Notes under the pieces: generated by a model
Database searches by the model: none
Told to the model about the DNA's origin: nothing
Seen by the model: the letters and a program-made list of their open reading frames with translations, nothing else
Part shown: positions 8,772-17,976 of the stretch, in pieces
Layout: each line of letters opens with the position of its first letter
Numbering within the stretch: the stretch's first letter is position 1
Translations under genes and position numbers: made by a program
Assembly: GCF_000425185.1 (NCBI RefSeq)
Contig: NZ_AULH01000001.1
Location: forward strand, 124,001-188,000
DNA: 64,000 bases
Reading direction: 5' to 3'
Source of the DNA: Pleomorphomonas koreensis DSM 23070
GTDB lineage: Bacteria; Pseudomonadota; Alphaproteobacteria; Rhizobiales; Pleomorphomonadaceae

Positions 8772-9818
8772 ATGAAAGCGAGCGGCGGCCGCTATTTCGA
8801 GGACTTCAGGGTTGGACAGGTGTTCCGCCATGCCAGCCCGCGCACGGTCACCGACGGCGACGTCGCCTTCTACCGGGCGCTGACCGGCAGCCGCTTCGCC
8901 CTGCAATCGTCGGACGACTTCGCCCGCGCCCTCGGCTACCCGATGGCGCCGGTCGACGACGTCTTGGTCTTCAACATCGTCATGGCCCAGTCGGTGCCCG
9001 ACGTCGGCCTCAACGCCATCGCCAACCTCGGCTATGCCGGCGGCCGCTTTCTGGCGCCGGTCTACCCCGGCGAGACCCTTTCGGCGGTGACCGAGGTGAT
9101 CGGCCTGCGCGACAACGGCGGCCGCACCGGCGTCGTCTATCTCCGCACCACCGGCTACAAGGACGGCGGCACCGAGGTGATCGATTTTGCCCGCTGGCAG
9201 TCGGTGCGCAAGACCGAGGAGGGCGTGCCGCCGTTCGCCGAGCAGCTGGTGCCGCAGCTGCCGGCGGCGGTGCCGGCCGACGCGCTGGGCGCCGGCCTGC
9301 CGGTGCTCGACGTCTCCGCCTGGGACGGCGGCCTCAGCGGCAGCCGCTTTCGCTGGGGCGACTACGAACTCGGCGAGCGCATCGACCATGTCGACGGCAT
9401 CCACATCGACGAGGGTACGGCGATGATGGCGATCCGCTTCTTCGGCAATCCAGCCCGCCAGCACCCGCTGCCGTTTTCCGATGGCGCGGCGCGCGGCCGC
9501 TGGCTGGTGTCGGGCGCCCTGGTGATGAGCGCCGCCCGCGCCCTCAGCTTCAACGGCCTCGGCAACGCCATCCACGTGGCGGCGATCAACAGCGGCCGCT
9601 ACGTCGCGCCGGTGTTCACCGGATCGACGGTGCACGCCTGGTCGACCATCCTCGGCAAGGAACTGATGGACGGCCGCGACGACCTCGGCGCCCTGCGCGT
9701 CCGTCTGGTGGCGACGCGCGATCATCTGGCTGCCGATTTTCCCGACCGCGACGAGGCCGGCGCCTACCTGCCGTCGGTGGTGCTCGATGTCGATTTCTGG
9801 CTGCTGATGCCGCGATAA
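8772..9818 (+). CDS. mch: Mesaconyl-CoA hydratase (MaoC/hot-dog family)
   Basis: Predicted to hydrate mesaconyl-C1-CoA to beta-methylmalyl-CoA in the ethylmalonyl-CoA pathway for acetyl-CoA assimilation. 348 residues with two hot-dog-like halves. From memory it matches the Rhodobacter enzyme along its length: YFEDFRVGQ, HASPRTVTDGDVAFY, GSRFALQSS, LNAIANLGYAGGRF in the first half; DDYELGERIDHVDGI-type residues, ALSFNGLGNAIHVAAINSGR, GALRVRLVATRDH and a C-terminal VVLDVDFWLLMPR in the second. GGAGG lies 5 bases before the ATG. No other pathway gene is nearby. A less specific MaoC dehydratase is the alternative. Confidence 0.8.
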   Translation: MKASGGRYFEDFRVGQVFRHASPRTVTDGDVAFYRALTGSRFALQSSDDFARALGYPMAPVDDVLVFNIVMAQSVPDVGLNAIANLGYAGGRFLAPVYPGETLSAVTEVIGLRDNGGRTGVVYLRTTGYKDGGTEVIDFARWQSVRKTEEGVPPFAEQLVPQLPAAVPADALGAGLPVLDVSAWDGGLSGSRFRWGDYELGERIDHVDGIHIDEGTAMMAIRFFGNPARQHPLPFSDGAARGRWLVSGALVMSAARALSFNGLGNAIHVAAINSGRYVAPVFTGSTVHAWSTILGKELMDGRDDLGALRVRLVATRDHLAADFPDRDEAGAYLPSVVLDVDFWLLMPR

Positions 9819-9825
9819 TCAGCTG

Positions 9826-10617
9826 TCAGCTGCCGCGCAGCTCGCTCGCCAGCAGGCGGCGGCAGGCGGCCTCGGCGGCGAGCGCCACCTCCTTGCGGTT
9901 GGCGGCGCGGTCGAAGCGGATTGGCTCGCCGAACACGATGCTGACGTCGAAGTCGGAGACGGCCAGCACTTCCTTGGCGTGCGGCGCCAGATCCTGGTGG
10001 CCCATCCAGGACAGGATCGACCGCCCCGAGCGGCCGAGCGGCAGGCCGCGCATGTGGGTGTAGGCGATGGCCGCCGGCTGCACGACCACCGCGTCGACGC
10101 CCGCCTCGTCGAGGGCGGCGCGGGCGGCGCCGAACAGCGACGAGCGAAAGGGCAGCACCTGGTTGCCGTCCGAGGTGGTGCCCTCGGCGAACAGCATGAT
10201 GACGTCGCCGTCGGCGAGGCGGCGACCGATGCCGTCGGCGGCGTCGGCGACGGCGCCGCGCCGGGTGCGGTCGATGAACACCGATCGTTGCAGCCGGGCG
10301 AAGAAGCCGATCAGCGGCCAGGTGCCGACCTCGCGCTTGGCGACGAAGGACAGCGGCATCACCGCGCTGTAGGCGGGAATGTCGATCCAGGACGCATGGT
10401 TGGCGGCGATCATCAGCGGCCGGTCGGCGGCCGGCCGGCCCTTGACGTGCAGGCGGATGCCGAGCACCCACAGCACCAGCCGGTGGAACACCATCTGCAG
10501 GCGGCCGGCGAGGCGCAGGCGGAAGTGCCGGGCCGGCAGGTAGAGGAGGATGAGCAGGCAGGCGGCCACGCAGAACAGCGGCAGCGTCAGCGCCGCCCTG
10601 ACGTGGCCGGGCCTCAA
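9826..10617 (-). CDS. plsC: 1-acyl-sn-glycerol-3-phosphate acyltransferase (PlsC-like)
   Basis: Acylates lysophosphatidic acid to phosphatidic acid at the membrane. 263 residues with an N-terminal hydrophobic segment (residues 10-28), the catalytic HX4D motif NHASWID (about 72-79), the acceptor-binding motif FAEGTTSDG, and PLGRSGRSILSW further on. The likely start is a TTG at 10617 that overlaps the fur stop as TTGA, giving translational coupling. The 3' end is 7 bases from the convergent hydratase gene. Some relatives in this gene position act in ornithine-lipid synthesis (OlsA-like); the sequence alone cannot exclude that, which is of interest because olsB lies 14 kb away. Confidence 0.85.
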   Translation of the reverse strand: MRPGHVRAALTLPLFCVAACLLILLYLPARHFRLRLAGRLQMVFHRLVLWVLGIRLHVKGRPAADRPLMIAANHASWIDIPAYSAVMPLSFVAKREVGTWPLIGFFARLQRSVFIDRTRRGAVADAADGIGRRLADGDVIMLFAEGTTSDGNQVLPFRSSLFGAARAALDEAGVDAVVVQPAAIAYTHMRGLPLGRSGRSILSWMGHQDLAPHAKEVLAVSDFDVSIVFGEPIRFDRAANRKEVALAAEAACRRLLASELRGS

Positions 10618-11057
10618 GCCTTTTCTCCGCCGGTGTCGTCGAGCGGCACGCCGTAGAGTTCCAGCCGGTGGTCGATCAGCTTGTAGCCGAGCTTGCGGGC
10701 GATCTCGCGCTGCAACGCCTCAATCTCCTCGCTGTGGAACTCGACGACGGCGCCGGTGCGGAAGTCGATCAGGTGGTCGTGGTGCTCGTCGGGCAGCGGC
10801 TCGTAGCGCGAGCGGCCGTCGCGGAAGTCGAGCCGGGCGATCATGCCGGCGTCGTCGAACAGCTTGACCGTGCGGTAGACGGTGGAGATCGAGATGTTGC
10901 TGTCGATCGCCGAGGCGCGGCGATAGACCTCCTCGACATCCGGGTGGTCGACCGCCTGCTCCAGCACGCGGGCGATCACCCGCCGCTGCTCGGTCATGCG
11001 CATGCCGCGCGCCGCGCAGGCTTCTTCCAGGGAGAGCGGAGTGGATGGCTCGGTCAT
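10614..11057 (-). CDS. fur: Fur-family metalloregulator (Fur/Mur type)
   Basis: DNA-binding repressor of metal uptake genes. 147 residues from the ATG at 11057 (MTEPSTPLSLEEACAARG); an upstream in-frame start would add 13 residues. The winged-helix half contains MTEQRRVIARVL and ISISTVYRTVKLF. The metal/dimer half has the EHHDHLIDFRTGAVVEF block: the paired cysteines of E. coli Fur (C-x-x-C after HHDHLI) are replaced by D-F-R-T, as is usual for alphaproteobacterial Fur, many of which respond to manganese (Mur). Whether this one senses Fe or Mn cannot be read from the sequence. It lies between rimI and plsC in one transcription unit. Confidence 0.9.
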   Translation of the reverse strand: MTEPSTPLSLEEACAARGMRMTEQRRVIARVLEQAVDHPDVEEVYRRASAIDSNISISTVYRTVKLFDDAGMIARLDFRDGRSRYEPLPDEHHDHLIDFRTGAVVEFHSEEIEALQREIARKLGYKLIDHRLELYGVPLDDTGGEKA

Positions 11058-11103
11058 CTCGATACCCTCGAACAGCCGGGCGCCGGTGCCGGCCAACTAT
11101 GGG

Positions 11104-11592
11104 TTATTTGAGATCGGCTCGCATGACAAGGGCGTTGGCGGTGCTGCCGCCGCTGCCGCCGTAGTAGTTCGGACGCCGGCCGACCTCGCGGAAACCGAGA
11201 CGCTGGTAAAGGGCGCGCGCGGCGCCGTTGCCTTCGTCGACTTCCAGGAACAGCGCGCCGACGCGCAGGAAATAAAGGCGGCGAATCATTTCGTCCATCA
11301 TCAGGCGGCCGATGCCGCGGCCGCGCCGGCGCGGCGCCACGGCCAGCGTCAGCACCTCCGCCTCGTCGGCGGCGGCGCGCACCATGACGAAGCCGACCGG
11401 CCGGCGGGTGAACGGCGTCCGCCCCTCGCGCGCCACCACCACCAGCACCGAGGGGTCGGCGATCAGCGCCTCCATCTCGGCGGCCGGCCAGCCGTGGCGG
11501 AAGGCGATGGCGTGCAGGGCGGCGAGATCGTCGGCGTCGGCGATGCGGCCGGGCTCGCAGATCGGCTGCGGGGCGGCGAACCAGCATTTCAT
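11104..11592 (-). CDS. rimI: Ribosomal protein alanine N-acetyltransferase RimI-like
   Basis: GNAT acetyltransferase, 162 residues, predicted to acetylate the N-terminal alanine of ribosomal protein S18 or similar substrates. The acetyl-CoA binding motif A is VLTLAVAPRRRGRGIGRLMM (about 80-99), followed by FLEVDEGNGAARALYQRLGF and VGRRPNYY, typical of RimI. It starts 10 bases after tsaB, a conserved pairing because tsaB, rimI and tsaD are commonly linked. GNAT specificity is assigned mainly from this neighbourhood and the motif pattern. Confidence 0.87.
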   Translation of the reverse strand: MKCWFAAPQPICEPGRIADADDLAALHAIAFRHGWPAAEMEALIADPSVLVVVAREGRTPFTRRPVGFVMVRAAADEAEVLTLAVAPRRRGRGIGRLMMDEMIRRLYFLRVGALFLEVDEGNGAARALYQRLGFREVGRRPNYYGGSGGSTANALVMRADLK

Positions 11593-11602
11593 GGGGCAGG
11601 GC

Positions 11603-12274
11603 TCATGCGAGAAGGCCGGGAACGGGCGGCTGCGGTTTGGCGTCGGGCGCCCTGAGGTAGAGCGGTCGCGGCAGGGCGGCCGCCGGATCGGCCAGCGCCC
11701 CGAGGCGGGCGAGCGCCAGCGGCAGGGTGCCGGTCATGGCGTCGACCGGCGGCACGCGCCGGCCGGACACCGCCGCCTGATGGGCGAGGATCGCCGCACC
11801 CGAGCCGGCCAGGACGGCGGCGCGGTCGCCGATGCGGGCGAGCACCGTGTCGGCGTCGGCGGCGAACGGCGCTTCCAGCACCTCGCCCTTCGGCCCGTAG
11901 AGGGCGGCGTAGACCTCGCCGCGCCGGGCGTCGACGGCGCTGAGCACCGGCCCGCCGGCCGGCTCGTCGAGCGAGGCGGCGATGAGGCGCAGCGCGTCGA
12001 TGCCGACCACCGGCACGCCGAGCGCCAGCCCGAGGCCACGCGCCGCCGCCACGGCGATGCGGATGCCGGTGAAGCTGCCGGGGCCGACGTTGACGGCGAT
12101 CCGCCCGACGCGGCCGATCTCCGTTCCCGCCTCGGCGAACAACTCGTCGATCAGCGGGAACAGCCGCTCGGCGTGGCCGCGCGTCAGGATCTCGACGCGC
12201 GCGAACTCCCGGCCCTCGCCGGCAAGGGCGACGGCGATCCGGTCGTTGGCGGTGTCGAGCGCAAGCGTCAGCAT
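11603..12274 (-). CDS. tsaB: tRNA threonylcarbamoyladenosine synthesis protein TsaB
   Basis: Scaffold partner of TsaD in making N6-threonylcarbamoyladenosine at position 37 of ANN-decoding tRNAs. 223 residues of the ASKHA-like YeaZ fold: the phosphate-1-like [14 protein letters not shown] at the N-terminus, [17 protein letters not shown], and the hallmark [20 protein letters not shown] (about 61-80). It lacks the metal-binding histidines of TsaD, as expected. First gene of the leftward tsaB-rimI-fur-plsC set; divergent from hrcA, with 142 bases between. Confidence 0.93.
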   Translation of the reverse strand: MLTLALDTANDRIAVALAGEGREFARVEILTRGHAERLFPLIDELFAEAGTEIGRVGRIAVNVGPGSFTGIRIAVAAARGLGLALGVPVVGIDALRLIAASLDEPAGGPVLSAVDARRGEVYAALYGPKGEVLEAPFAADADTVLARIGDRAAVLAGSGAAILAHQAAVSGRRVPPVDAMTGTLPLALARLGALADPAAALPRPLYLRAPDAKPQPPVPGLLA

Positions 12275-12416
12275 CGGCCCCCTTTATCGCGGCCCGCCGC
12301 CGCTGTCGAGCAATCCCGGAGCGTCGTCCACCTCTGCCGTCCTCCGGCTTCGCGGGGACTTGCGCCGAAGGGCCGCGGCCGCCAGATTAGCCATTGCGGA
12401 AAGGAGTTTCGGCATC

Positions 12417-13487
12417 GTGACCATGACAGGCGGACAGGGCGGTTTGCAGGCACTCGACGCGCGCTCGCGCGATATCTTCCGCCGCATCGTCGAGGCCTAT
12501 CTCGACACCGGCGATCCCGTCGGCAGCCGCAATATCTCGCGTCTTCTCGCCGCGCCGCTGTCGCCGGCCTCGGTGCGCAACGTCATGTCCGACCTCGAGG
12601 CGGCCGGCCTCCTCTATGCGCCCCACACCTCGGCTGGCCGCCTGCCGACCGAGCTTGGCCTGCGCTTCTTCGTCGACGCCATGCTGGAGATCGGCGATCT
12701 CGCCGAGGGCGACCGCTCGGCGATCGAGGGCCGGCTGAAGGCATCCGGCACCGGCAAGAGCGTCGAGGACGTGCTGACGGAGGCGTCGCAGACGCTGTCC
12801 GGCCTGACGCGCGGCGCCGGCGTGGTGCTGACGCAGAAGGCCGACATCCGCCTCCGCCACATCGAGTTCGTCCGCATCGAGCCGACGCGCGGCCTCGTCG
12901 TGCTGGTCGGCGACAACGGCACCGTCGAGAACCGGCTGATCGACCTGCCGCCCGACCTGCCGGCCTCGGCCTTGCAGGAGGCCGCCAACTACCTCAACGC
13001 CCACATCCGCGGCCGCACGCTCGGCGAGACGCGCGCCGAGATCGAGCGCCAGCGCGCCGCCCGCCAGCTGGAACTCGACCGGCTGACCGCCCGCGTCGTC
13101 GATGCCGGCCTCGCCTCCTGGTCGGGGGTGGGCGGCAACCGGCCGCAGACGCTGATCGTGCGCGGCCGCGCCAACCTTCTCGACGACGTCAAGGCGGCCG
13201 AGGACCTCGAACGCATCCGCGCCTTGTTCGACGAACTCGAAAGCTCCGAGGACCTGATCGAGCTTTTGGGCCTCGCCGACGCCGGCGAGGGCGTGCGCAT
13301 CTTCATCGGCTCGGAGAACAAGCTGTTCGGCCTTTCCGGCTCGTCGCTGGTGGTGTCGCCCTATCGCGACAACGAGGCGCGGGTGATCGGCGTCGTCGGC
13401 GTCATCGGGCCGACGCGGCTCAACTACGCCCGCGTCGTGCCGATGGTCGACTACACCGCCCGCGTCGTCGGCCGGCTGCTCGGCTGA
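12417..13487 (+). CDS. hrcA: Heat-inducible transcription repressor HrcA
   Basis: Repressor that binds CIRCE elements, usually before groESL. 356 residues. The winged-helix part covers about 10-85 ([51 protein letters not shown]), followed by the dimerisation/GAF-like domain ending [22 protein letters not shown]. The start is chosen as GTG at 12417 because AAGGAG (12401-12406) lies 10 bases upstream; an ATG two codons further in (12423) is the alternative. The frame stays open far upstream, but that part is antisense to tsaB. No CIRCE repeat was found in its own leader. grpE follows. Confidence 0.94.
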   Translation: MTMTGGQGGLQALDARSRDIFRRIVEAYLDTGDPVGSRNISRLLAAPLSPASVRNVMSDLEAAGLLYAPHTSAGRLPTELGLRFFVDAMLEIGDLAEGDRSAIEGRLKASGTGKSVEDVLTEASQTLSGLTRGAGVVLTQKADIRLRHIEFVRIEPTRGLVVLVGDNGTVENRLIDLPPDLPASALQEAANYLNAHIRGRTLGETRAEIERQRAARQLELDRLTARVVDAGLASWSGVGGNRPQTLIVRGRANLLDDVKAAEDLERIRALFDELESSEDLIELLGLADAGEGVRIFIGSENKLFGLSGSSLVVSPYRDNEARVIGVVGVIGPTRLNYARVVPMVDYTARVVGRLLG

Positions 13488-13713
13488 GGGGAACAATGGA
13501 ATCGTCCGGCGCCAAGCGGCGCCGGCCGCAGCGGGTCTTTGGTGGCGAAGCCCCGAAAGATGGAAAGCGGAGCGGAAGCCAAGGCGATGGATGTCGCCGC
13601 CGGCGCCTGAGGCCAGGAATAAAGTCGCCAAGGGTTGATTTTCCGGGTCGAAACCCTCAAATCCGGGGCACGCTTTGCGGCGACCGCCGCCTTTGAGACA
13701 GTGTGAGGACAAG

Positions 13714-14328
13714 ATGGCAGACGAAACGGCACAGGGACCGACCACGCCCGAGCTGGACCCGGTGGTCGACCAGGGGCTTCAGCGCATCGCCGCCCTCGAG
13801 AAGGAGGCGGCCGATCTCAAGGATCAGCTGCTCCGCACCCTCGCCGACATGGAGAACCTGCGCCGCCGCACCGAGCGCGAGATCGCCGACGCCCGCACCT
13901 ATGCGGTGACCAATTTCGCCCGCGACATGGTCGGCGCCGCCGACAACCTGACGCGGGCCATCGCCGCCGTCGACGCCGAGGCGCGCGCCAGCGGCGACGC
14001 GGCGCTGATCGCCCTGGTCGAGGGCGTCGAGCTGACCGAACGCGAGCTGATGAAGGCGCTCGAAAAGCACGGCATCAGCCGCGTCGATCCGGCCGGCGAG
14101 AAGTTCGACCCCAACTTCCACCAGGCGATGTTCGAGGTGCCCGACCCGAGCGTGCCGGCCGGCACGGTGGTGCAGGTGATGCAGGTCGGCTTCAAGATCG
14201 GCGAGCGCGTGCTGCGGCCGGCCCTGGTCGGCGTCGGTCGCGGCGGCCCCAAGGCGGCGCCGGCCGATGAGTCCGCCCAGCCCGACAAGCCCGCCGACGG
14301 CGGCCACAAGATCGACAAGACGGTCTGA
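13714..14328 (+). CDS. grpE: Nucleotide exchange factor GrpE
   Basis: Releases ADP from DnaK in the chaperone cycle. 204 residues from the ATG at 13714, 5 bases after a GAGG ribosome site. The N-terminal long helix ([20 protein letters not shown] then [19 protein letters not shown]) is followed by the DNLTRAI block, the four-helix bundle and the C-terminal beta domain ([37 protein letters not shown]), with a disordered charged tail. It lies 226 bases after hrcA in the same direction; its partner dnaK is 5 kb downstream on the other strand. Confidence 0.95.
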   Translation: MADETAQGPTTPELDPVVDQGLQRIAALEKEAADLKDQLLRTLADMENLRRRTEREIADARTYAVTNFARDMVGAADNLTRAIAAVDAEARASGDAALIALVEGVELTERELMKALEKHGISRVDPAGEKFDPNFHQAMFEVPDPSVPAGTVVQVMQVGFKIGERVLRPALVGVGRGGPKAAPADESAQPDKPADGGHKIDKTV

Positions 14329-14361
14329 GCGGCGATCGGCGGCAAGCGCTTCCCCGAAAGG

Positions 14362-14395
14362 AAAAGGGCGTCCGGCAGCGGGCGCCCTTCTTGTG
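14362..14395 (+). terminator. Probable rho-independent terminator of grpE
   Basis: Stem AAGGGCG (14364-14370) pairs with CGCCCTT (14383-14389) around a 12-base loop, followed by CTTGTGT, 35 bases after the grpE stop. The U-tract is poor, so strength is uncertain. Confidence 0.55.
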
Positions 14396-14560
14396 TCTGG
14401 TCTCGTCGATTTATACGCGGTTTCACGTAAAAGGGGCTGGTATTCGCTGGCGTTCGCATCTAGCGTCGAGCAAGGCCCCGGAGGGGTTGGTCGCCATCGG
14501 GCGGCAATGTCGGAACGGCCCCGCCACGGCGGGGGACATTGCCGGCCCGGCGGCAGACGC

Positions 14561-14591
14561 TCAAAACAGGGGTCATTGGAGATGACCCCTG
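14561..14591 (-). terminator. Rho-independent terminator of lepA
   Basis: A perfect 10-base stem, CAGGGGTCAT (14567-14576) with ATGACCCCTG (14582-14591), and a 5-base loop. Read on the minus strand it is followed by TTTTG, about 95 bases after the lepA stop, as expected for a terminator. Confidence 0.75.
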
Positions 14592-14686
14592 GCATTGAAC
14601 TTGCCGATGTCGCATGCCCCGGATGCAAATGAGCAATCGGCGATGATTCCAATGAGCGGATGCGCCGGCATCGTCGCGAACCGGTA

Positions 14687-16492
14687 TTAGTCGTCCATCT
14701 TCAGCGCCGCGATGAACGCCTCCTGCGGGATCTCCACCTTGCCGAACTGGCGGAGGCGCTTCTTGCCTTCCTTCTGCTTGTCGAGCAGCTTGCGCTTGCG
14801 CGTCACGTCGCCGCCGTAGCATTTGGCCAGCACGTCCTTGCGGAGCGCCCGGATGGTCTCGCGGGCGATGATCTTGCCGCCGATCGCCGCCTGGATCGGG
14901 ATCTGGAACATGTGCTGCGGGATCAGGTCCTTGAGCTTCTCGCACATCGCCCGGCCCCGCCGCTCGGCCTGGCTGCGGTGGACCAGCACCGACAGCGCGT
15001 CGACCGGCTCGGCGTTGACCAGAATCTGCATCTTGACGAGGTCGCCCTCGCGATAGTCGCTGAGGTGGTAGTCGAACGACGCGTAGCCCTTGGAGATCGA
15101 CTTCAGGCGGTCGTAGAAGTCGAACACCACCTCGTTGAGCGGCAGGTCGTATTGCACGATGGCCCGGCTGCCGACGTAGCTGAGGTCGATCTGGATGCCG
15201 CGCCGGTCCTGGCAGAGCTTCAGGATGGCGCCGAGATAGTCGTCGGGCGTCATGATCGAGGCGCGGATCCACGGTTCGGCGATCTCGACGATGCGCGTCA
15301 CCTCCGGCATGTCGGCCGGGTTGTGCAGCTCGATCTCGGTATCGTCGGTGAGGCGCATCTTGTAGATGACCGACGGCGCCGTGGCGATCAGGTCGAGGTT
15401 GAACTCGCGCTCCAGCCGCTCCTGGATGATTTCGAGGTGCAGGAGGCCGAGGAAGCCGCAGCGGAAGCCGAAGCCGAGGGCGGCCGAGGTCTCCATCTCG
15501 AAGGAGAAGCTGGCGTCGTTGAGGCGCAGCTTGCCGACGGCGGCGCGCAGGTCCTCGAAGTCGGCGGCGTCGACCGGGAACAGGCCGCAGAACACCACCG
15601 GCTGCGCCGGCCGGAAGCCGGGCAGCGGCTCGGCGGTCTGGCGGCGCTCCTCGGTGATGGTGTCGCCGACCGCGGTGTCGGCCACCTCCTTGATCGAGGC
15701 GGTGATGACGCCGATCTCGCCGGTGTCCAGCCGGTCGCGGAGTTCGAGCTTCGGCGTCATGGTGCCGACCCGCTCCACCTCGTAGACGGCGCCGGTGCGC
15801 ATCATCCTGACCTTCATGCCCTTGGTGAGCACGCCGTCGACGATGCGCACCAGCACCATGACGCCGAGATAGGCGTCGTACCAGCTATCGACCAGCATGG
15901 CCTTGAGCGGCGCCTCCGGATCGCCCTGGGGCGGCGGCAGGCGGGTGACGATCGCTTCCAGCACGCCCTCGATGTTGAGCCCGGTCTTGGCGGAAATCTC
16001 CACCGCGTCGGAGGCATCGAGGCCGATGACGTCCTCGATCTGCTGCTTGACGCGCTCCGGCTCGGCGGCCGGCAGGTCGACCTTGTTGAGGATCGGCACG
16101 ATCTCGTGATTGTTGTCGATCGCCTGGTAGACGTTGGCCAGCGTCTGCGCCTCGACGCCCTGGCTGGCGTCGACCACCAGCAGCGAGCCCTCGCAGGCGG
16201 CCAGCGACCGGCTGACCTCGTAGGCGAAGTCGACGTGGCCGGGCGTGTCCATCAGGTTGAGCGTGTAGGTCTCGCCATCCTTGGCCTTGTAGGCCAGCCG
16301 GACGGTCTGCGCCTTGATGGTGATGCCGCGTTCGCGCTCGATGTCCATCGAATCGAGGATCTGCTCCTTCATGTCGCGCTGGGCGACGGCGCCCGTCGTC
16401 TGGATCAGGCGGTCGGCGAGCGTCGACTTGCCATGATCGATGTGGGCGATGATGGCGAAGTTGCGAATATGGGACAGCGGCTGTTTCGTCAT
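14687..16492 (-). CDS. lepA: Elongation factor 4 (LepA, back-translocating GTPase)
   Basis: Ribosome-associated GTPase that acts on stalled or mis-translocated ribosomes and in initiation. 601 residues, normal length. G1 [14 protein letters not shown] (about 14-27), the switch region [15 protein letters not shown]3 DTPGHVDF and G4 NKVD are clear. Domain II, EF-G-like domains III and V, and the LepA-specific C-terminal domain ([30 protein letters not shown]) follow. Monocistronic: divergent from the MarR gene and convergent with grpE, with its own terminator. Confidence 0.97.
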   Translation of the reverse strand: MTKQPLSHIRNFAIIAHIDHGKSTLADRLIQTTGAVAQRDMKEQILDSMDIERERGITIKAQTVRLAYKAKDGETYTLNLMDTPGHVDFAYEVSRSLAACEGSLLVVDASQGVEAQTLANVYQAIDNNHEIVPILNKVDLPAAEPERVKQQIEDVIGLDASDAVEISAKTGLNIEGVLEAIVTRLPPPQGDPEAPLKAMLVDSWYDAYLGVMVLVRIVDGVLTKGMKVRMMRTGAVYEVERVGTMTPKLELRDRLDTGEIGVITASIKEVADTAVGDTITEERRQTAEPLPGFRPAQPVVFCGLFPVDAADFEDLRAAVGKLRLNDASFSFEMETSAALGFGFRCGFLGLLHLEIIQERLEREFNLDLIATAPSVIYKMRLTDDTEIELHNPADMPEVTRIVEIAEPWIRASIMTPDDYLGAILKLCQDRRGIQIDLSYVGSRAIVQYDLPLNEVVFDFYDRLKSISKGYASFDYHLSDYREGDLVKMQILVNAEPVDALSVLVHRSQAERRGRAMCEKLKDLIPQHMFQIPIQAAIGGKIIARETIRALRKDVLAKCYGGDVTRKRKLLDKQKEGKKRLRQFGKVEIPQEAFIAALKMDD

Positions 16493-16717
16493 GGCCGGCT
16501 AGATAGCATCCCCCCGTTCCCCCGCCAAGCACCCGACGCCCGGCAAAGCCAAGGTTTTACGGCGCCGGCTCGCCGATCGCGCCGCGCGGTACGACGGAGG
16601 TAGCACACGCGGTAAGTGTTTTCATGGGCGGTGCCGGCCGCCACGTTCGGTTATCAATGAGAAGCGGATAGCGATTCCCGTGGCCGGCTGGGTACGGCGT
16701 GGGACAGCCGGGGAGAC

Positions 16718-17227
16718 ATGGACGTGCATTTGTCGAACAAGCTCGCCGCCTTGTCGCTGGCCGTCACCGACGCGGCGCTGGCCGCCGACGCCGGGCTCGC
16801 CACCACCGCCGTCGCGGCGCTGATCGCCGGCGCCAACAGTCCGCCGCTGGCCATCGGCGAGATCGCCGTCATCGTCGGCCTCACCCATTCGGCCACCGTC
16901 CGTCTGGTCGACCGGCTGGAGGCCGACGGCCTGATGCGCCGCCAGCGCCGGATCGGCCGCGAGGTGCTGGTCGAGATCACGCCGGCCGGCCGCCGCCGGG
17001 CGCAGGAGTTGCAAAACCGGCGCCTCGCCGAGAGCGGCGCTTTCCTCGGCTGCCTCACCCCCGAGGAGCGCAACCAGCTCGGCCGGCTGCTCGACCGCAT
17101 CATGCAGGACCACGTCGCCCGCGGTGTCGATCGCCGGCGCCTCTGCCGCATGTGCGCGCGGAGCTATTGCAACTGCTGCTTCGAGCGGGCCGGAACCGAC
17201 GCCGGAGAAGCGCGGCAGGAGGCCTGA
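16718..17227 (+). CDS. MarR-family regulator with cysteine-rich C-terminal tail
   Basis: A 169-residue winged-helix protein. The MarR core runs from about 30 to 130: LAIGEIAVIVGLTHSATVRL is the recognition-helix part, followed by VDRLEADGLMRR, the wing GREVLVEITPAGRRRAQEL, and a dimerisation helix. After it comes an unusual tail with five cysteines in 12 residues (LCRMCARSYCNCCFE, near 142-156), which could bind a metal or sense redox or thiol-reactive compounds; that is inference. GGGGAG lies just before the ATG. It is divergent from lepA, and no obvious target gene such as a pump lies next to it, so the regulated process is unknown. Confidence 0.85.
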   Translation: MDVHLSNKLAALSLAVTDAALAADAGLATTAVAALIAGANSPPLAIGEIAVIVGLTHSATVRLVDRLEADGLMRRQRRIGREVLVEITPAGRRRAQELQNRRLAESGAFLGCLTPEERNQLGRLLDRIMQDHVARGVDRRRLCRMCARSYCNCCFERAGTDAGEARQEA

Positions 17228-17278
17228 TCCGGCCGGCATCTCAGGGAGCGGACGCGCCGGCCTCCTCGCCAATGGCCA

Positions 17279-17896
17279 TCACGCCTTGCGGTAGGTCCAG
17301 ACGCGGGCCGGCGGCAGGTTGCGCACGATCCAGCCGCCGACGTCGAGCGTCCAGCGGCTCGGCTCGGCGGGCACCGGCGGCACCAGCGCATAGGAGAACT
17401 GGATGAACGGACGCCCCGGCGGCAGGGCGGCCATCGCCTGGTCGAGCAGGCGGCGGCGTTGCAGCGGCGGCCGGGTGAAGAGGGGCAGCGACGACACGAC
17501 GGCCGCCACCTCGGAGACGCCGGCGTGCTTCAGCGCGTCGGTGAGCTGGTAGGCGTCGCCCACCGTCACATGCAGCCCCGGAAAGCGGGCGCGGATGTGC
17601 TCGGCGAAGTCGGGATTATACTCGATGGCGATCAGCCGCTCGGGCGGCAGGCCGCGTTCGATGAGCGCCGCCGTCACCGCGCCGGTGCCGGGGCCTAGCT
17701 CGACCACCATGCCCGGCCAGGCCGGATCGACGACGGCGGCCATGGCGCGGGCCAGGAAGCGCCCCGACGGGCTGACGGCGCCGGTGGTCAGCGGCCTCGA
17801 AGCCCAGCTCCTCAGGAACTTGATGTCGTCGGAATATTGGCAGCGCACGCGCCGCGCTCCGGCGATCGCTTCATCCCGCAGTCGATGCACCAGCAT
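17279..17896 (-). CDS. pmtA: Phospholipid N-methyltransferase PmtA-like
   Basis: SAM-dependent methyltransferase of 205 residues predicted to methylate phosphatidylethanolamine stepwise to phosphatidylcholine. It has the layout of the short, soluble Rhodobacter/rhizobial PmtA: an N-terminal FLRSWASRPLTTGAVSPSG block, SAM motif I VVELGPGTGAVTAAL (about 65-79), IAIEYNPDF, a D/Y motif GDAYQLTD and the post-motif VVSSLPLFTRPP. rRNA adenine dimethylases share this fold, but the first block and the SSLP motif favour PmtA. A strong GGAGG site precedes it. It lies 80 bases after dnaJ on the same strand, a linkage seen in other Hyphomicrobiales. Confidence 0.82.
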   Translation of the reverse strand: MLVHRLRDEAIAGARRVRCQYSDDIKFLRSWASRPLTTGAVSPSGRFLARAMAAVVDPAWPGMVVELGPGTGAVTAALIERGLPPERLIAIEYNPDFAEHIRARFPGLHVTVGDAYQLTDALKHAGVSEVAAVVSSLPLFTRPPLQRRRLLDQAMAALPPGRPFIQFSYALVPPVPAEPSRWTLDVGGWIVRNLPPARVWTYRKA

Positions 17897-17976
17897 CCTT
17901 CACCTCCGGCTCGGAGCACAGGACATCCCGGAGCGAACCTTGGCCCGCCGACATGTCGGGAGTTTGACGGCTGGTG

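Larger units (their letters stand above)
14329..14686. other. Intergenic region between convergent grpE and lepA
   Basis: 358 bases without a credible gene. It holds a terminator for grpE at its left end and a strong hairpin with a U-tract for lepA in the middle (both listed). The remainder, including a run that spells fragments such as GGGGTTGGTCGCC, was checked for a tRNA or a small frame with a ribosome site, and none was found. Confidence 0.6.

Noticed and set aside
12275-12416. CIRCE element (TTAGCACTC-N9-GAGTGCTAA) before hrcA
   Set aside because: No such inverted repeat is present; a CTTGCG at 12359-12364 followed by AGATTA at 19-base spacing was considered as a sigma-32 promoter but fits poorly.
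13630-13680. tRNA-like segment (GGGTCGAAACCCTC) before grpE
   Set aside because: It can form a small hairpin, but no acceptor stem, D-arm or anticodon arm can be built around it.
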